Assembly (NCBI GenBank): GCA_040880065.1
Contig: JBBDJE010000053.1
Location: forward strand, 1-64,000
Reading direction: 5' to 3'
DNA length: 64,000 nt
From: Abyssibius sp040880065
GTDB lineage: Bacteria > Pseudomonadota > Alphaproteobacteria > Rhodobacterales > Rhodobacteraceae
The notes below the pieces were generated by a model, which saw nothing but the letters and a program-made list of their open reading frames with translations, ran no database searches and was not told the DNA's origin. The translations under genes were made by a program, and so were the position numbers. This document shows, piece after piece, positions 48,909-57,808 of this stretch. Every line of letters begins with the position of its first letter. Position 1 is the stretch's first letter.

Positions 48909-50428
48909 GTCGCTGCTCCTGCCATGGGTTCCATTCCGTGGGTTCCGCCCATCATCAGGCCAATTTCCTCAATGCTCAGCCCTTCGGCTGGCCGCGGTTT
49001 TGAAAGCCGCCCCTCAGCCAGAACGGCGAATGTGTCAGACATTTCCATCAACTCGTCCAGATCCTGACTCACAACAAGCACCGCGGCACCATTGGCCGCC
49101 AGATCGCGCAGCGCCTGGCGGATCGCGGCGGCAGCGGCGGCATCAACACCCCATGTCGGCTGGTTCACCACCAGCACATCGGGGCGTTGCAGCACCTCGC
49201 GGCCAATGACATATTTTTGCAGGTTTCCACCTGACAAAGCCCTTGCAACAACGTGGTTTCCAGGTGTGCGAACGTCGAATTTTGCAATGATCTCATCTGA
49301 AAAACTGGCGGCTTTGCGCATGTTCAGCCAACCGTTTTTGGTCAGCTTGCGGCGGGTTTGCGCGGTCAGCACGGCGTTATCAACCAGTGTCATATCGGGT
49401 GCTGCCGCATGGCCGAGCCGTTCTTCGGGCGCGGTCAACAAGCCAAGCGCGCGGCGTTTTTCAGGCGGTGCATCGCCCACAGCCTCGCCATTGAGCGTAA
49501 TCATCCCCGAAGGCACCTTGCGTTCGCCCGACAGGGCCAGCAGCAATTCGTCCTGCCCGTTGCCCGCCACACCGCCAATGCCCATCACCTCGCCTTTGCG
49601 CAGTGCCAGGCTGACATTACGCAAGCTGGTACCGAAAGGGTCAAGGCTGGGCAGGTTCAGCGCCTTTAGCTCCAGCGCAACTGCGCCTGGCTGATAATCG
49701 CGCGCTTTCGGCATGGCCAGTTCTGCACCGATCATCATTTCAGCCATGCTGCGCGCGGTTTCCTCGGCTGGCACGCATTTTCCAACCACCTTGCCCAACC
49801 TTAAAATCGTGGCGCGGTTGCAGAGCGATTTGATCTCTTCAAGCTTGTGGCTGATATACAGTATCGCCACACCCTCGCTGGCGAGTTTGCGCAAAGTGGC
49901 GAATAAAATTTCCACCTCCTGCGGGGTCAGCACCGAGGTCGGCTCGTCCATGATCAGCAGTTTGGGGTTTTGCAACAGGCAGCGCACAATTTCCACGCGC
50001 TGGCGTTCGCCGACAGAAAGGTCGCCGATCAGCCTGTCAGGGTCGAGCGGCAAGCCATAAGCGGTGGAAACCTCGCGGATTTTGGCAGCCAGCGCGCGGC
50101 GGTCCGGCGCGTCTTCCATGCCCAGCGCAATGTTTTCGCCAACATTCAGCGCCTCGAAAAGCGAGAAATGCTGGAACACCATCGCCACACCCGCACGCCG
50201 CGCCTCGCCCGGCCTTGCCGGCGCGTAATGCTGGCCAAGCAAGGTCATACTGCCGGTATCGGGCCGCACCAGCCCGTAGATCATCTTCACAAGTGTGGAT
50301 TTTCCTGCGCCGTTTTCACCCAACAGCGCATGTATCTCGCCATGCTCGATGTCAAAAGACACGGAATCGTTGGCCTGCACGCCCGGATAGGCCTTTGATA
50401 GCGCGTCGATCTGCAATAATGGTTCCAT
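48905..50428 (-). CDS. nucleoside-type ABC transporter ATPase with two ABC domains
   Basis: A 507-residue tandem ATPase of the RbsA/YufO type. The first domain has Walker A GENGAGKSTL, signature LSVGERQRVEIVR and Walker B LLIMDEPTSVLT. The second domain is degenerate at Walker A (GVAGNGQDELL), as typical for this class. It energises the two permeases. The start MEPLLQIDAL at 50428 follows GGGGGAG. It is the first gene of the operon. Confidence 0.87.
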   Translation of the reverse strand: MEPLLQIDALSKAYPGVQANDSVSFDIEHGEIHALLGENGAGKSTLVKMIYGLVRPDTGSMTLLGQHYAPARPGEARRAGVAMVFQHFSLFEALNVGENIALGMEDAPDRRALAAKIREVSTAYGLPLDPDRLIGDLSVGERQRVEIVRCLLQNPKLLIMDEPTSVLTPQEVEILFATLRKLASEGVAILYISHKLEEIKSLCNRATILRLGKVVGKCVPAEETARSMAEMMIGAELAMPKARDYQPGAVALELKALNLPSLDPFGTSLRNVSLALRKGEVMGIGGVAGNGQDELLLALSGERKVPSGMITLNGEAVGDAPPEKRRALGLLTAPEERLGHAAAPDMTLVDNAVLTAQTRRKLTKNGWLNMRKAASFSDEIIAKFDVRTPGNHVVARALSGGNLQKYVIGREVLQRPDVLVVNQPTWGVDAAAAAAIRQALRDLAANGAAVLVVSQDLDELMEMSDTFAVLAEGRLSKPRPAEGLSIEEIGLMMGGTHGMEPMAGAAT

Positions 50429-50472
50429 AACACTCCCCCACGGTCGCGGCGCCAATCTGCGTTGATGCTACC

Positions 50473-50489
50473 TTTGACCAGTTGGTAAA
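50473..50489. promoter_or_regulatory. palindromic candidate operator upstream of the BMP transporter operon
   Basis: TTTGACCAGTTGGTAAA is a dyad of the form TTTnACCAnnTGGTnAAA, located about 45 bp before the ATPase start. GntR/FadR-like and LacI-like proteins bind such sites. No regulator gene is adjacent. It probably controls the transporter operon, or less likely glmS, whose stop lies about 85 bp further left. Confidence 0.45.
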
Positions 50490-50578
50490 ATTTTGAACGC
50501 CTAAGCCGCGTCTGGCAAGCTTTTTATTTCATGTGTTATCGCAGGATTATTGCAGCACTTTCAATACAATCTTGAAAA

Positions 50579-52402
50579 TCACTCCACAGTGACAGATTTG
50601 GCAAGGTTGCGCGGCTGGTCCACATCGGTGCCTTTTTCAATGGCGGTGTGATAGGCCAAAAGCTGCGCGGGCACGGCGTAAAGGATGGGGGCGACCAGCG
50701 GGTGCGCCTCGGGCAGGACAATGGTTTTCCAAGCGGCATCGCCCACCTCGGCTGCGCCTTTTGCATCGGTCACCAGCAGCACGCGGCCGCCGCGCGCCAT
50801 CACCTCGTGCATATTGGAAATGGATTTCTCAAAGACCGCATCAAAGGGCGCAAAGCAGATCACCGGCACATGCTCGTCAATCAGCGCAATCGGGCCGTGT
50901 TTCAACTCGCCACTGGCATAGCCCTCGGCATGAATGTAGCTCAACTCTTTCAGCTTCAGCGCGCCCTCCAGCGCCAGCGGATACATCGCACCGCGCCCCA
51001 AAAACAGCACATCGCGTGCGCGGCTCAACTCGCGCGCTGCTGCCGCCATTTCCGGCTCCTGCCCCAATGCCTCGGCCACAAGGCGCGGGGCTGTGGCCAA
51101 TGCGGCCAGCAGGTTGGATTCTTGTGCCGCAGTAATATGCCCGCGCTGGCGGCCCGCCAGAATGGCGAGGTTCGCAAATACGGCCAGCTGGCAGGTAAAC
51201 GCCTTTGAGGATGCAACGGAAATCTCGACCCCCGCCTTGATCGGCAGCGCCAGACCGGCCTCGCGCGCAATCGTGCTTTCGGCCACATTCACCAGCGCCA
51301 TCACCAGCCCGGCCTTGCCTTGCACATAGCGCAAAGCGGCCAGCGTGTCGGCGGTCTCGCCGGATTGGCTGACGAATATCGCGCCATCACGCGCGCTGAC
51401 CGGCGGTTCACGATAGCGGAACTCGCTCGCTACATCAATTTCCACCGGAATGCGGGCAATTGCTTCGAACCAGTATTTTGCCACATGGCAGGCGTAATAG
51501 GCCGTGCCGCAGGCGACCATCACCAGCCGGTCGACGGAAGCAAAATCCGGCGCGCCTTCGGGCACCTGCACCGCATCACGCCCCGGCGTTTGATAATGCG
51601 CCAGCGCATAGCCCAAAACCGAGGGCTGCTCGTGAATTTCCTTGGCCATGAAATGCCGGTAATTGCCCTTGTCCACAAGCACTTGGTCAACATTTACAAT
51701 GCGCAATTCGCGGTTGGCCAAGCGCCCTTTGGCATCGTAAATCGTGGCTGCTTTGCGGCTCAGCACCGCCATGTCGCCCTCTTGCAAATAGGTGATACGC
51801 CCGGTCATCGGCGCCAGCGCCAGCGCGTCGGAGCCTAAATACATTTCACCCTCGCCATGCCCGACCGCCAAGGGCGAGCCGCGGCGCGCCCCGATCAGCA
51901 AATCGTCATGCCCGGCAAACAGAAATGCCAAGGCAAACGCCCCGCGCAAGCGCGACAGCGTTGCGGCAACGGCCTCTTGCGGGGTTTTGCCATGCGCCAG
52001 AAACTGCGCGCAAAGCTGGGCGATCACCTCGGTATCCGTGTCAGACGAAAACACCGCGCCAGATGCGCGCAACTCGTCGCGCAGGGGCGCAAAATTCTCT
52101 ATAATTCCGTTATGCACCACGGCCACCGGCCCGGCCACATGCGGGTGCGCATTCGCCTCAGTCGCCGCGCCATGTGTGGCCCAGCGCGTATGGCCAATGC
52201 CCGCAAGCCCGGCCAAAGGCGTGGCGCGCAGGCTTTCTTTGAGCGCTGCCAGCTTGCCCACTGCGCGGCGGGTCTCAATCTTGCCGCCGTTCAGCGTGGC
52301 AATGCCCGCAGAATCATAGCCGCGATATTCCAGCCGCTTCAGCCCGCTTAAAATGCGCGGTGCCACCGTATCTGCGCCCAATATCCCGATAATTCCGCAC
52401 AT
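50579..52402 (-). CDS. glmS: glutamine-fructose-6-phosphate aminotransferase (isomerizing)
   Basis: A 607-residue two-domain enzyme. Cys2 of MCGIIGILG is the nucleophile of the N-terminal glutaminase domain. The C-terminal SIS isomerase domains contain FVSQSGETADTLAALRY and ASSKAFTCQLAVFANL. It makes glucosamine-6-phosphate for peptidoglycan and LPS. The C-terminus DVDQPRNLAKSVTVE is intact. No partner glmU is nearby, and I see no ribozyme in the 180 bp before the start. Confidence 0.95.
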   Translation of the reverse strand: MCGIIGILGADTVAPRILSGLKRLEYRGYDSAGIATLNGGKIETRRAVGKLAALKESLRATPLAGLAGIGHTRWATHGAATEANAHPHVAGPVAVVHNGIIENFAPLRDELRASGAVFSSDTDTEVIAQLCAQFLAHGKTPQEAVAATLSRLRGAFALAFLFAGHDDLLIGARRGSPLAVGHGEGEMYLGSDALALAPMTGRITYLQEGDMAVLSRKAATIYDAKGRLANRELRIVNVDQVLVDKGNYRHFMAKEIHEQPSVLGYALAHYQTPGRDAVQVPEGAPDFASVDRLVMVACGTAYYACHVAKYWFEAIARIPVEIDVASEFRYREPPVSARDGAIFVSQSGETADTLAALRYVQGKAGLVMALVNVAESTIAREAGLALPIKAGVEISVASSKAFTCQLAVFANLAILAGRQRGHITAAQESNLLAALATAPRLVAEALGQEPEMAAAARELSRARDVLFLGRGAMYPLALEGALKLKELSYIHAEGYASGELKHGPIALIDEHVPVICFAPFDAVFEKSISNMHEVMARGGRVLLVTDAKGAAEVGDAAWKTIVLPEAHPLVAPILYAVPAQLLAYHTAIEKGTDVDQPRNLAKSVTVE

Positions 52403-52582
52403 GGTTCTGCCTTTGGCTTAACTGCTCTGTTGGTGCCCATTGTGGCGTACCGAATGCGCAATTTCAACCGCGCAACCGCGTCTGAAACAGTTCCGACACG
52501 AACCGTGACAGCAGGGCGGTGCTGACGAATCATTGCAACAACGCCGCGCGCTCGGCAGTTTGGCCACAACAAGGGGGCTGCC

Positions 52583-53797
52583 ATGAAGCTACGCGATCTT
52601 GAAGTGTTTGTCGTTGGCAACCCGCCGCCGGGTTTTGGCGGGCGCTATTTCATCTTTGTGAAACTCACAACCGATACCGGAATTGTAGGTTACGGCGAGG
52701 TTTATGCCGCCGCCGTTGGCCCTGTTGCCATGCGCGCGGTGATCGAGGATGTATTCGCGCGCCATATGCTTGGCCAATCGCCCGACAAAATCGAGCTGAT
52801 GTTTCGCGCCGCCTATTCCGCAGGCTTCACCCAGCGCCCCGACCCCACGGTCATGGGTGCCTTCTCGGGGTTGGAAATAGCCTGCTGGGATATTGTCGGC
52901 AAGGCGCTCGACCGCCCCATCCACGCCCTGCTTGGCGGGCTGGTGAACGACCGTTTGCGCAGCTACACCTATCTTTATCCCAAGCCCGACCAAGACCCGC
53001 TGGAGTTTTACAACAACGCTGAGCAATCCGCCGACTGCGCCGCGCGCATGGTCGAGCTTGGCTTCACCGCCATCAAGTTCGACCCCGCCGGCCCCTATAC
53101 GATTATGGGTGGCCACCAGCCGACCATGGTTGATCTGGCGCGTTCGGTCGAAATTTGTGCAGCCCTGCGCGCAGCGGTTGGCACCCGCGCCGATTTGCTG
53201 TTCGGCACGCATGGGCAGTTTACCACGGGCGGCGCGCTGCGTTTGGCCGCGGCCATCGCGCCCTATCAGCCGCTGTGGTTTGAAGAACCCGTGCCGCCCG
53301 ACAATATGGCCGCGCTCGCCCGCGTCGCCGATGGTTGCGCGCTATCGGTGGCCACGGGTGAACGCCTGACCACCAAGGCCGAATTTCTGCCCGCCCTGCA
53401 AGCAGGTGCCACCATTTTGCAACCGGCTCTGGGCCGAGTCGGCGGGCTGTGGGAGGCCAAGAAAATCGCCGGAATGGCCGAGGCGTTCAACGCCCAGATG
53501 GCCCCGCATCTCTATGCCGGCCCCATTGAGTGGGCCGCCAATATCCAGCTTGGCGCCAGCCTGCCCAACCTGCTGATGCTTGAGCAGATCGGCACCGGCA
53601 ACCCGTTCCACCAGCAACTCCTGACCACACCGGTCGTCTGGGAAGACGGCTATGTGCATGTGCCCACAGCCCCCGGCCTTGGCGTTGAGCTGAACGAGGA
53701 TGTCGCCCGCGCCCACCCCTATGAGCAAACGCGCCTGCATCTTGAAATGCAGGCCACCCCGCACCCCACAGCGGGCGGGCTTTGGGCGGGCGGGTAA
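52583..53797 (+). CDS. mandelate racemase/muconate lactonizing enzyme family protein
   Basis: A 404-residue enolase-superfamily enzyme. The N-terminal capping domain contains NPPPGFGGRYFIFVKLTT. The barrel shows IKFDPAG, then LLFGTHGQF where the first metal-binding Asp would be expected, WFEEPVPPDN with the second ligand and ATGERLTTK with the third. MAPHLYAGPIEW closes the active site. The family dehydrates or isomerises sugar acids and other hydroxyacids. The missing acidic residue at GTHGQ is notable, but my alignment is by eye. RBS AAGGGGG is clear. It is followed closely by chrA. Substrate unknown. Confidence 0.75.
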   Translation: MKLRDLEVFVVGNPPPGFGGRYFIFVKLTTDTGIVGYGEVYAAAVGPVAMRAVIEDVFARHMLGQSPDKIELMFRAAYSAGFTQRPDPTVMGAFSGLEIACWDIVGKALDRPIHALLGGLVNDRLRSYTYLYPKPDQDPLEFYNNAEQSADCAARMVELGFTAIKFDPAGPYTIMGGHQPTMVDLARSVEICAALRAAVGTRADLLFGTHGQFTTGGALRLAAAIAPYQPLWFEEPVPPDNMAALARVADGCALSVATGERLTTKAEFLPALQAGATILQPALGRVGGLWEAKKIAGMAEAFNAQMAPHLYAGPIEWAANIQLGASLPNLLMLEQIGTGNPFHQQLLTTPVVWEDGYVHVPTAPGLGVELNEDVARAHPYEQTRLHLEMQATPHPTAGGLWAGG

Positions 53798-53808
53798 GGC
53801 AGCGCAGC

Positions 53809-55101
53809 GTGGCTGATCTGAAAACTCAAGCACCGGGTTGGCACCTTGTTTTCGCAACATTCGCCAAAATCGGCCTGCTATCCTTTGGCGGGCCAGCCGC
53901 GCAAATTGCGCTTATGCACCGCATACTGGTTGAAGAACGCCGCTGGCTGAGCGAGGCGCAATATCTCTCGGCGCTCGGGTTTTGCATGTTTTTGCCGGGG
54001 CCGGAAGCCACACAGCTTGCCACCTATGCGGGCTGGAAGCAGCGCGGCGTGCCGGGCGGGCTGATCGCGGGGCTGTTGTTTGTGCTGCCGGGCGCGCTGG
54101 TCATGCTGGCGCTGGCCATGGCCTATGCCGCCTTTGGCAATGTGCCGCTGGTAGGCGCGCTGTTTTTGGGCATCAAGGCTGCGGTGCTGGTCATTGTGAT
54201 CGAGGCTTTGTTGCGCATCGCCCGCCGCGCGCTGAAGCGCCAAATACACTGGGCCATCGCTGCTTTTGCCTTCATCGGCATTTTCTTCTTCGCGCTGCCC
54301 TTTCCGCTCATCATCGCACTGGCGGCGCTGGCGGGCATAGTCACCGCCCGGCCCGCACCGGCACCAACACCACCGGCAGCGGCGCTTGCTCCAATTGCTG
54401 CCACACCGCTCATCCAAACCCTCATAACCATCGCCATATGGCTGGCTATCTGGCTGCTCCCCTTGCTCGCGCTCCAGCTTTTCTGCCCCAGCATTCTGGC
54501 GCAAATCGGCTGGTTCTTTTCCAAGCTTGCCGTGGTCACCTTTGGCGGGGCCTATTCCGTTCTGGCCTATATGGCGCAAGAGGTGGTTGTTGCGCGCGGC
54601 TGGCTTACCGCCGGGCAAATGATGGATGGTCTCGGCCTTGCAGAAACCACCCCCGGCCCGCTTATTCTGGTCACCGAGTTCGTGGCCTACACCGCAGGCC
54701 ATGGGGCGGGCGGCATCTGGCTAGGCATTGCCGCCGCCGGTGTTGCGCTTTGGGCAACCTTTGTGCCCTGCTATTTGTGGATCTTCGCCGGTGCGCCCTA
54801 TATCGAGTGGATCGGCACCCAGCGCCGCCTGTCGGCAGCCTTTGCCGCCATCACCGCAGCGGTTGTCGGTGTCATCTTCAACCTGTCGCTGTGGTTCGCA
54901 CTGCATGTGCTGTTTAGCGCGGTGGCGCTGCGCAAATTCGGCCCGCTCACCTTGTGGCAACCCGACCTTGCAAGCATCGATTTTCGCGTCGCAGCCATCG
55001 GCCTGCTCTCGGCCTACCTGCTGCTGGGCAGGCACCTGAACCTGCTTTGGGTGCTGCTGATCGCCGCGCTATGCGGGGTGGCGATCAGCGCTCTGGGCTA
55101 A
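53809..55101 (+). CDS. chrA: chromate transport protein
   Basis: A 430-residue membrane protein made of two homologous CHR domains. The first contains SFGGPAAQIALMHRILVEE and FLPGPEATQLATYAGW. The second contains TFGGAYSVLAYMAQE and ETTPGPLILVTEFVAY. It is predicted to export chromate, perhaps by proton antiport; in Alphaproteobacteria related proteins may move other oxyanions. The GTG start at 53809 follows the enolase stop by 11 bases; an earlier in-frame start overlaps that gene. Its stop overlaps the convergent pirin stop. Confidence 0.85.
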   Translation: MADLKTQAPGWHLVFATFAKIGLLSFGGPAAQIALMHRILVEERRWLSEAQYLSALGFCMFLPGPEATQLATYAGWKQRGVPGGLIAGLLFVLPGALVMLALAMAYAAFGNVPLVGALFLGIKAAVLVIVIEALLRIARRALKRQIHWAIAAFAFIGIFFFALPFPLIIALAALAGIVTARPAPAPTPPAAALAPIAATPLIQTLITIAIWLAIWLLPLLALQLFCPSILAQIGWFFSKLAVVTFGGAYSVLAYMAQEVVVARGWLTAGQMMDGLGLAETTPGPLILVTEFVAYTAGHGAGGIWLGIAAAGVALWATFVPCYLWIFAGAPYIEWIGTQRRLSAAFAAITAAVVGVIFNLSLWFALHVLFSAVALRKFGPLTLWQPDLASIDFRVAAIGLLSAYLLLGRHLNLLWVLLIAALCGVAISALG

Positions 55102-56009
55102 TGCTGCGCGGCAATAAACGTGCCGTTGTTCAAATCGCGCATGGCTTGCTGGATTTCGGCTGCGGTGTTCATCACGATCGGGCCGTGCCAAGCCACAGGC
55201 TCTTCAATCGGGCGACCTGAGACCAGCAAGAACCGCACGCCCTCCGGCCCCGCCTGAACACTCACCTCATTGCCCGTGTCAAACTGCACAAGCGTGCGGT
55301 TGCCCGACATATCGCGGATGTTCATCTCTTGGCCCTGCACCTCTTTTTCTACCCGCACCCCAATAGGGTTGGATGCCGCCCGAAAGCTACCTTTGCCGCC
55401 GAAAATATAGGCAAACACCTGCCGGTAAGTATCAACCGGAAAAGTTTTGCGGATGTTCGGCGGCACCGAAATATCCAGATATTGCGGCTCGGCGGCAATG
55501 CCGTCAACCGGCCCTTTATAGCCGCGATAGTCGCCGGTGATGATCTTGATCACCGTGCCGTCATCATCCACAAGCTGCGTAATATCGCTGCCCTTGATGT
55601 CCTGATAGCGCGGCGCGGTCATTTTCTGGGTGCGCGGCAGGTTGGCCCAAAGCTGGAAACCGTGCATCTTGCCCGCCGCATCCCCACTTGGCATTTCCTG
55701 GTGCAAAATGCCCGAACCGGCGGTCATCCATTGCACCGAACCGGCCCCGAGCCGCCCCTTGTTGCCAAGCGAATCCGCATGTTCCACCGTGCCTTCCAGC
55801 ACATAGGTAATGGTCTCGATGCCCCTGTGCGGATGCCACGGAAAGCCCTTGGCATAAGCGCGCGGGTCATCATTGCGAAAATCATCGAGCAGCAGGAACG
55901 GGTCAAAATCGCGTGGATTTTTGAAGCCGAAGGCCCGATACAAATGCACCCCGGCCCCCTCGATCGTGGGCTGGGCGAGTGATTCCGATTTTACAGGACG
56001 AAACGACAT
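55098..56009 (-). CDS. pirin family protein
   Basis: A 303-residue bicupin. The N-terminal cupin holds the iron ligands in FPWHPHRGIETITYVLEG and GSGILHQEMPS (His-His-His-Glu). The C-terminal cupin contains a conserved SVQAGPEGVRFLLVSGRP. Some bacterial pirins are quercetin dioxygenases or affect pyruvate dehydrogenase; the role here is unknown. The start MSFRPVKS at 56009 follows GAGAGG and is preferred over an extension of 24 residues. Confidence 0.85.
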   Translation of the reverse strand: MSFRPVKSESLAQPTIEGAGVHLYRAFGFKNPRDFDPFLLLDDFRNDDPRAYAKGFPWHPHRGIETITYVLEGTVEHADSLGNKGRLGAGSVQWMTAGSGILHQEMPSGDAAGKMHGFQLWANLPRTQKMTAPRYQDIKGSDITQLVDDDGTVIKIITGDYRGYKGPVDGIAAEPQYLDISVPPNIRKTFPVDTYRQVFAYIFGGKGSFRAASNPIGVRVEKEVQGQEMNIRDMSGNRTLVQFDTGNEVSVQAGPEGVRFLLVSGRPIEEPVAWHGPIVMNTAAEIQQAMRDLNNGTFIAAQH

Positions 56010-56201
56010 GGCAACCTCTCTTTCATCATCCAAGATAGTTTGCCGCACTTCGTGTTGCAATTCAACGCAATCGCGTAACACTGTCTATAATTCAGAAACA
56101 ATCAATCGCGCCTGCGCAAATTTTCCGCGCCCATGTCGCAAATCCACTTGCGCGTTGGCATAAATCTTCCATCCTGCCATGAAATTTAATGGGAGAATTT
56201 C

Positions 56202-57173
56202 ATGCAGATCGGTTTTATCGGGCTTGGCAATGTCGGCGGCAAACTGGCGGGCAGCCTGCTGCGCAATGGCAAATCGCTCATGGTGCGCGACCTTGATCCG
56301 GCGCTCGTCGCCAAATTCACAGCGCGTGGCGCCACATCAGCCAATAGCCCTGCCGAGATGATGGCCGCTTGCGATATCGTCATCACCTGCCTGCCCAGCC
56401 CCGCCGCCTGCGCCGCCGTGATGGAGGGTGCGGACGGGCTGCTGCAATCGGTCACCGAAGGCAAGATCTGGCTCGAAATGTCCACCACCGATGCGAGCGA
56501 GATCAAGCGCCTCGCCGCCGCCGTCATCGCCAAAGGCGGCGCTGCGGTCGACTGCCCGGTCTCCGGTGGCTGCCACCGCGCCGATACCGGCAATATCGCC
56601 ATTTTCGCAGGCTGCGACCGGGTCACATTCGAGCGCGTGCTGCCTGTTCTCACCATTCTCGGCCGCCGCGTGCTGCATACCGGCCCTGTGGGTTCCGCCT
56701 CAACCCTCAAGGTGATGACCAACTACCTCGCCACCGCCAACCTGCTCACACTTTGCGAGGCGATGGTCACAATGAAGGCTGCCGGCCTTGACCTTGGCAC
56801 CACCTACGAGGCCATCAAAATTTCATCCGGCACCAGCTTTGTGCACGAAACCGAAAGTCAGGTCATTCTGAATGGCAGCCGCGATATCAACTTCACCATG
56901 GACCTTGTGCTAAAGGATATCGGCCTGTTCCAAAGCATCGCCGAGGCCGCCAATGTCCCGCTGGAAATCTCGCCGCTGATGATCGACATTTTCAAGGATG
57001 GCCAAGCCCGCTACGGCAACCGCGCCCAGTCCGACGACATCATCCGTCGCCTCGAAGACGCAACAGGCCTGTCCATCACCGCCCCCGGCTTTCCCGCCGA
57101 AATGGTCGATGACGAACCCGAGGAGGCGGGATACGAGGTTGTCCCCGCCAGCCGCGCAGCCCTAGCCACTTGA
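56202..57173 (+). CDS. NAD(P)-dependent beta-hydroxyacid dehydrogenase (3-hydroxyisobutyrate dehydrogenase family)
   Basis: A 323-residue oxidoreductase. IGFIGLGNVGGKLAGSLLRNG is the N-terminal cofactor site, DCPVSGGCHRADTGN the substrate-binding block, and GSASTLKVMTNYL carries the likely catalytic Lys. The family includes 3-hydroxyisobutyrate, tartronate semialdehyde and L-threonate dehydrogenases. The N-terminal sequence is consistent with any. RBS GGGAGAATTTC is good. It is about 190 bp from the divergent pirin gene. Confidence 0.78.
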   Translation: MQIGFIGLGNVGGKLAGSLLRNGKSLMVRDLDPALVAKFTARGATSANSPAEMMAACDIVITCLPSPAACAAVMEGADGLLQSVTEGKIWLEMSTTDASEIKRLAAAVIAKGGAAVDCPVSGGCHRADTGNIAIFAGCDRVTFERVLPVLTILGRRVLHTGPVGSASTLKVMTNYLATANLLTLCEAMVTMKAAGLDLGTTYEAIKISSGTSFVHETESQVILNGSRDINFTMDLVLKDIGLFQSIAEAANVPLEISPLMIDIFKDGQARYGNRAQSDDIIRRLEDATGLSITAPGFPAEMVDDEPEEAGYEVVPASRAALAT

Positions 57174-57204
57174 CCCGCAGCGCAATCTAGCCCATGCCCG
57201 CGCC

Positions 57205-57717
57205 ATGAGTATCGTCATCGCACAAATGTATGTCTCGCCGCTGCGCCGCATCGTCGGGTTGGCCCTGCAACTGCTTATGGGTGCGGGGCTGATCTATGTC
57301 GCCGCAGCCACGCCACCTGCCAGCCCGGTTTTCATCGTGCTTTTGCTGGTCATTGGCGGCGCGCTCCTCTTTGGGGCGTGGCGTTTTTGGCTGGCCACAT
57401 CCGCCGGGCTTGTGCTGACCGATACCGATCTGCGCGACAGTCATGGCACCGTTATTTGCACGCTCGACGAGATTGACAAAATCGAGCGTGGCACCTTTGC
57501 CATCAAACCCGCCAACGGTTTTACCCTGCGCATGAAATCCCGCCAAAGGCGCGGCTGGGCACCGGGCCTGTGGTGGCGCTTGGGTAAAATGGTCGGCATT
57601 GGCGGGGCGACCAACAGAAATGCCGCCAAATCGCTGGCCGAGGCCATCGACGTGCTCAAAAGCCCGCGCGGTGCCGAACTCATCGCCCAGGCCCGCACAG
57701 ACCAGCCCCGCAATTAA
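57205..57717 (+). CDS. hypothetical membrane protein with two N-terminal helices
   Basis: A 170-residue protein. Two hydrophobic segments (IVGLALQLLMGAGLIYVAA and FIVLLLVIGGALLFGAWRFWL) lie within the first 70 residues, followed by a cytoplasmic domain with LVLTDTDLRDSHGTVICTLD. The latter looks like a PH-like beta sandwich seen in small membrane proteins. I do not recognise a named family. It begins 31 bp after the dehydrogenase stop and may be co-transcribed. Confidence 0.6.
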   Translation: MSIVIAQMYVSPLRRIVGLALQLLMGAGLIYVAAATPPASPVFIVLLLVIGGALLFGAWRFWLATSAGLVLTDTDLRDSHGTVICTLDEIDKIERGTFAIKPANGFTLRMKSRQRRGWAPGLWWRLGKMVGIGGATNRNAAKSLAEAIDVLKSPRGAELIAQARTDQPRN

Positions 57718-57752
57718 CTCATCAAAAGGGCCAGCGCATTGCCTGCGCCAGC

Positions 57753-57797
57753 CCCATCTTTTGTTCAAAAATATCCCCGCCGGAGGCATCCGACGGT
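57753..57797 (+). repeat. CATCTTTTGTTC repeat, copy 4 (degenerate)
   Basis: CATCTTTTGTTCAAAAATAT followed by CCCCGCCGGAGGCATCC. The G5/C5 hairpin of the other copies is replaced by a short CCGGAGGCATCCG stem. It sits between the converging hypothetical gene and gdhA. A GCGCA/TGCGC stem occurs just before it (57734-57748). Confidence 0.7.
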
Positions 57798-57808
57798 GGT
57801 GTCAGCGC

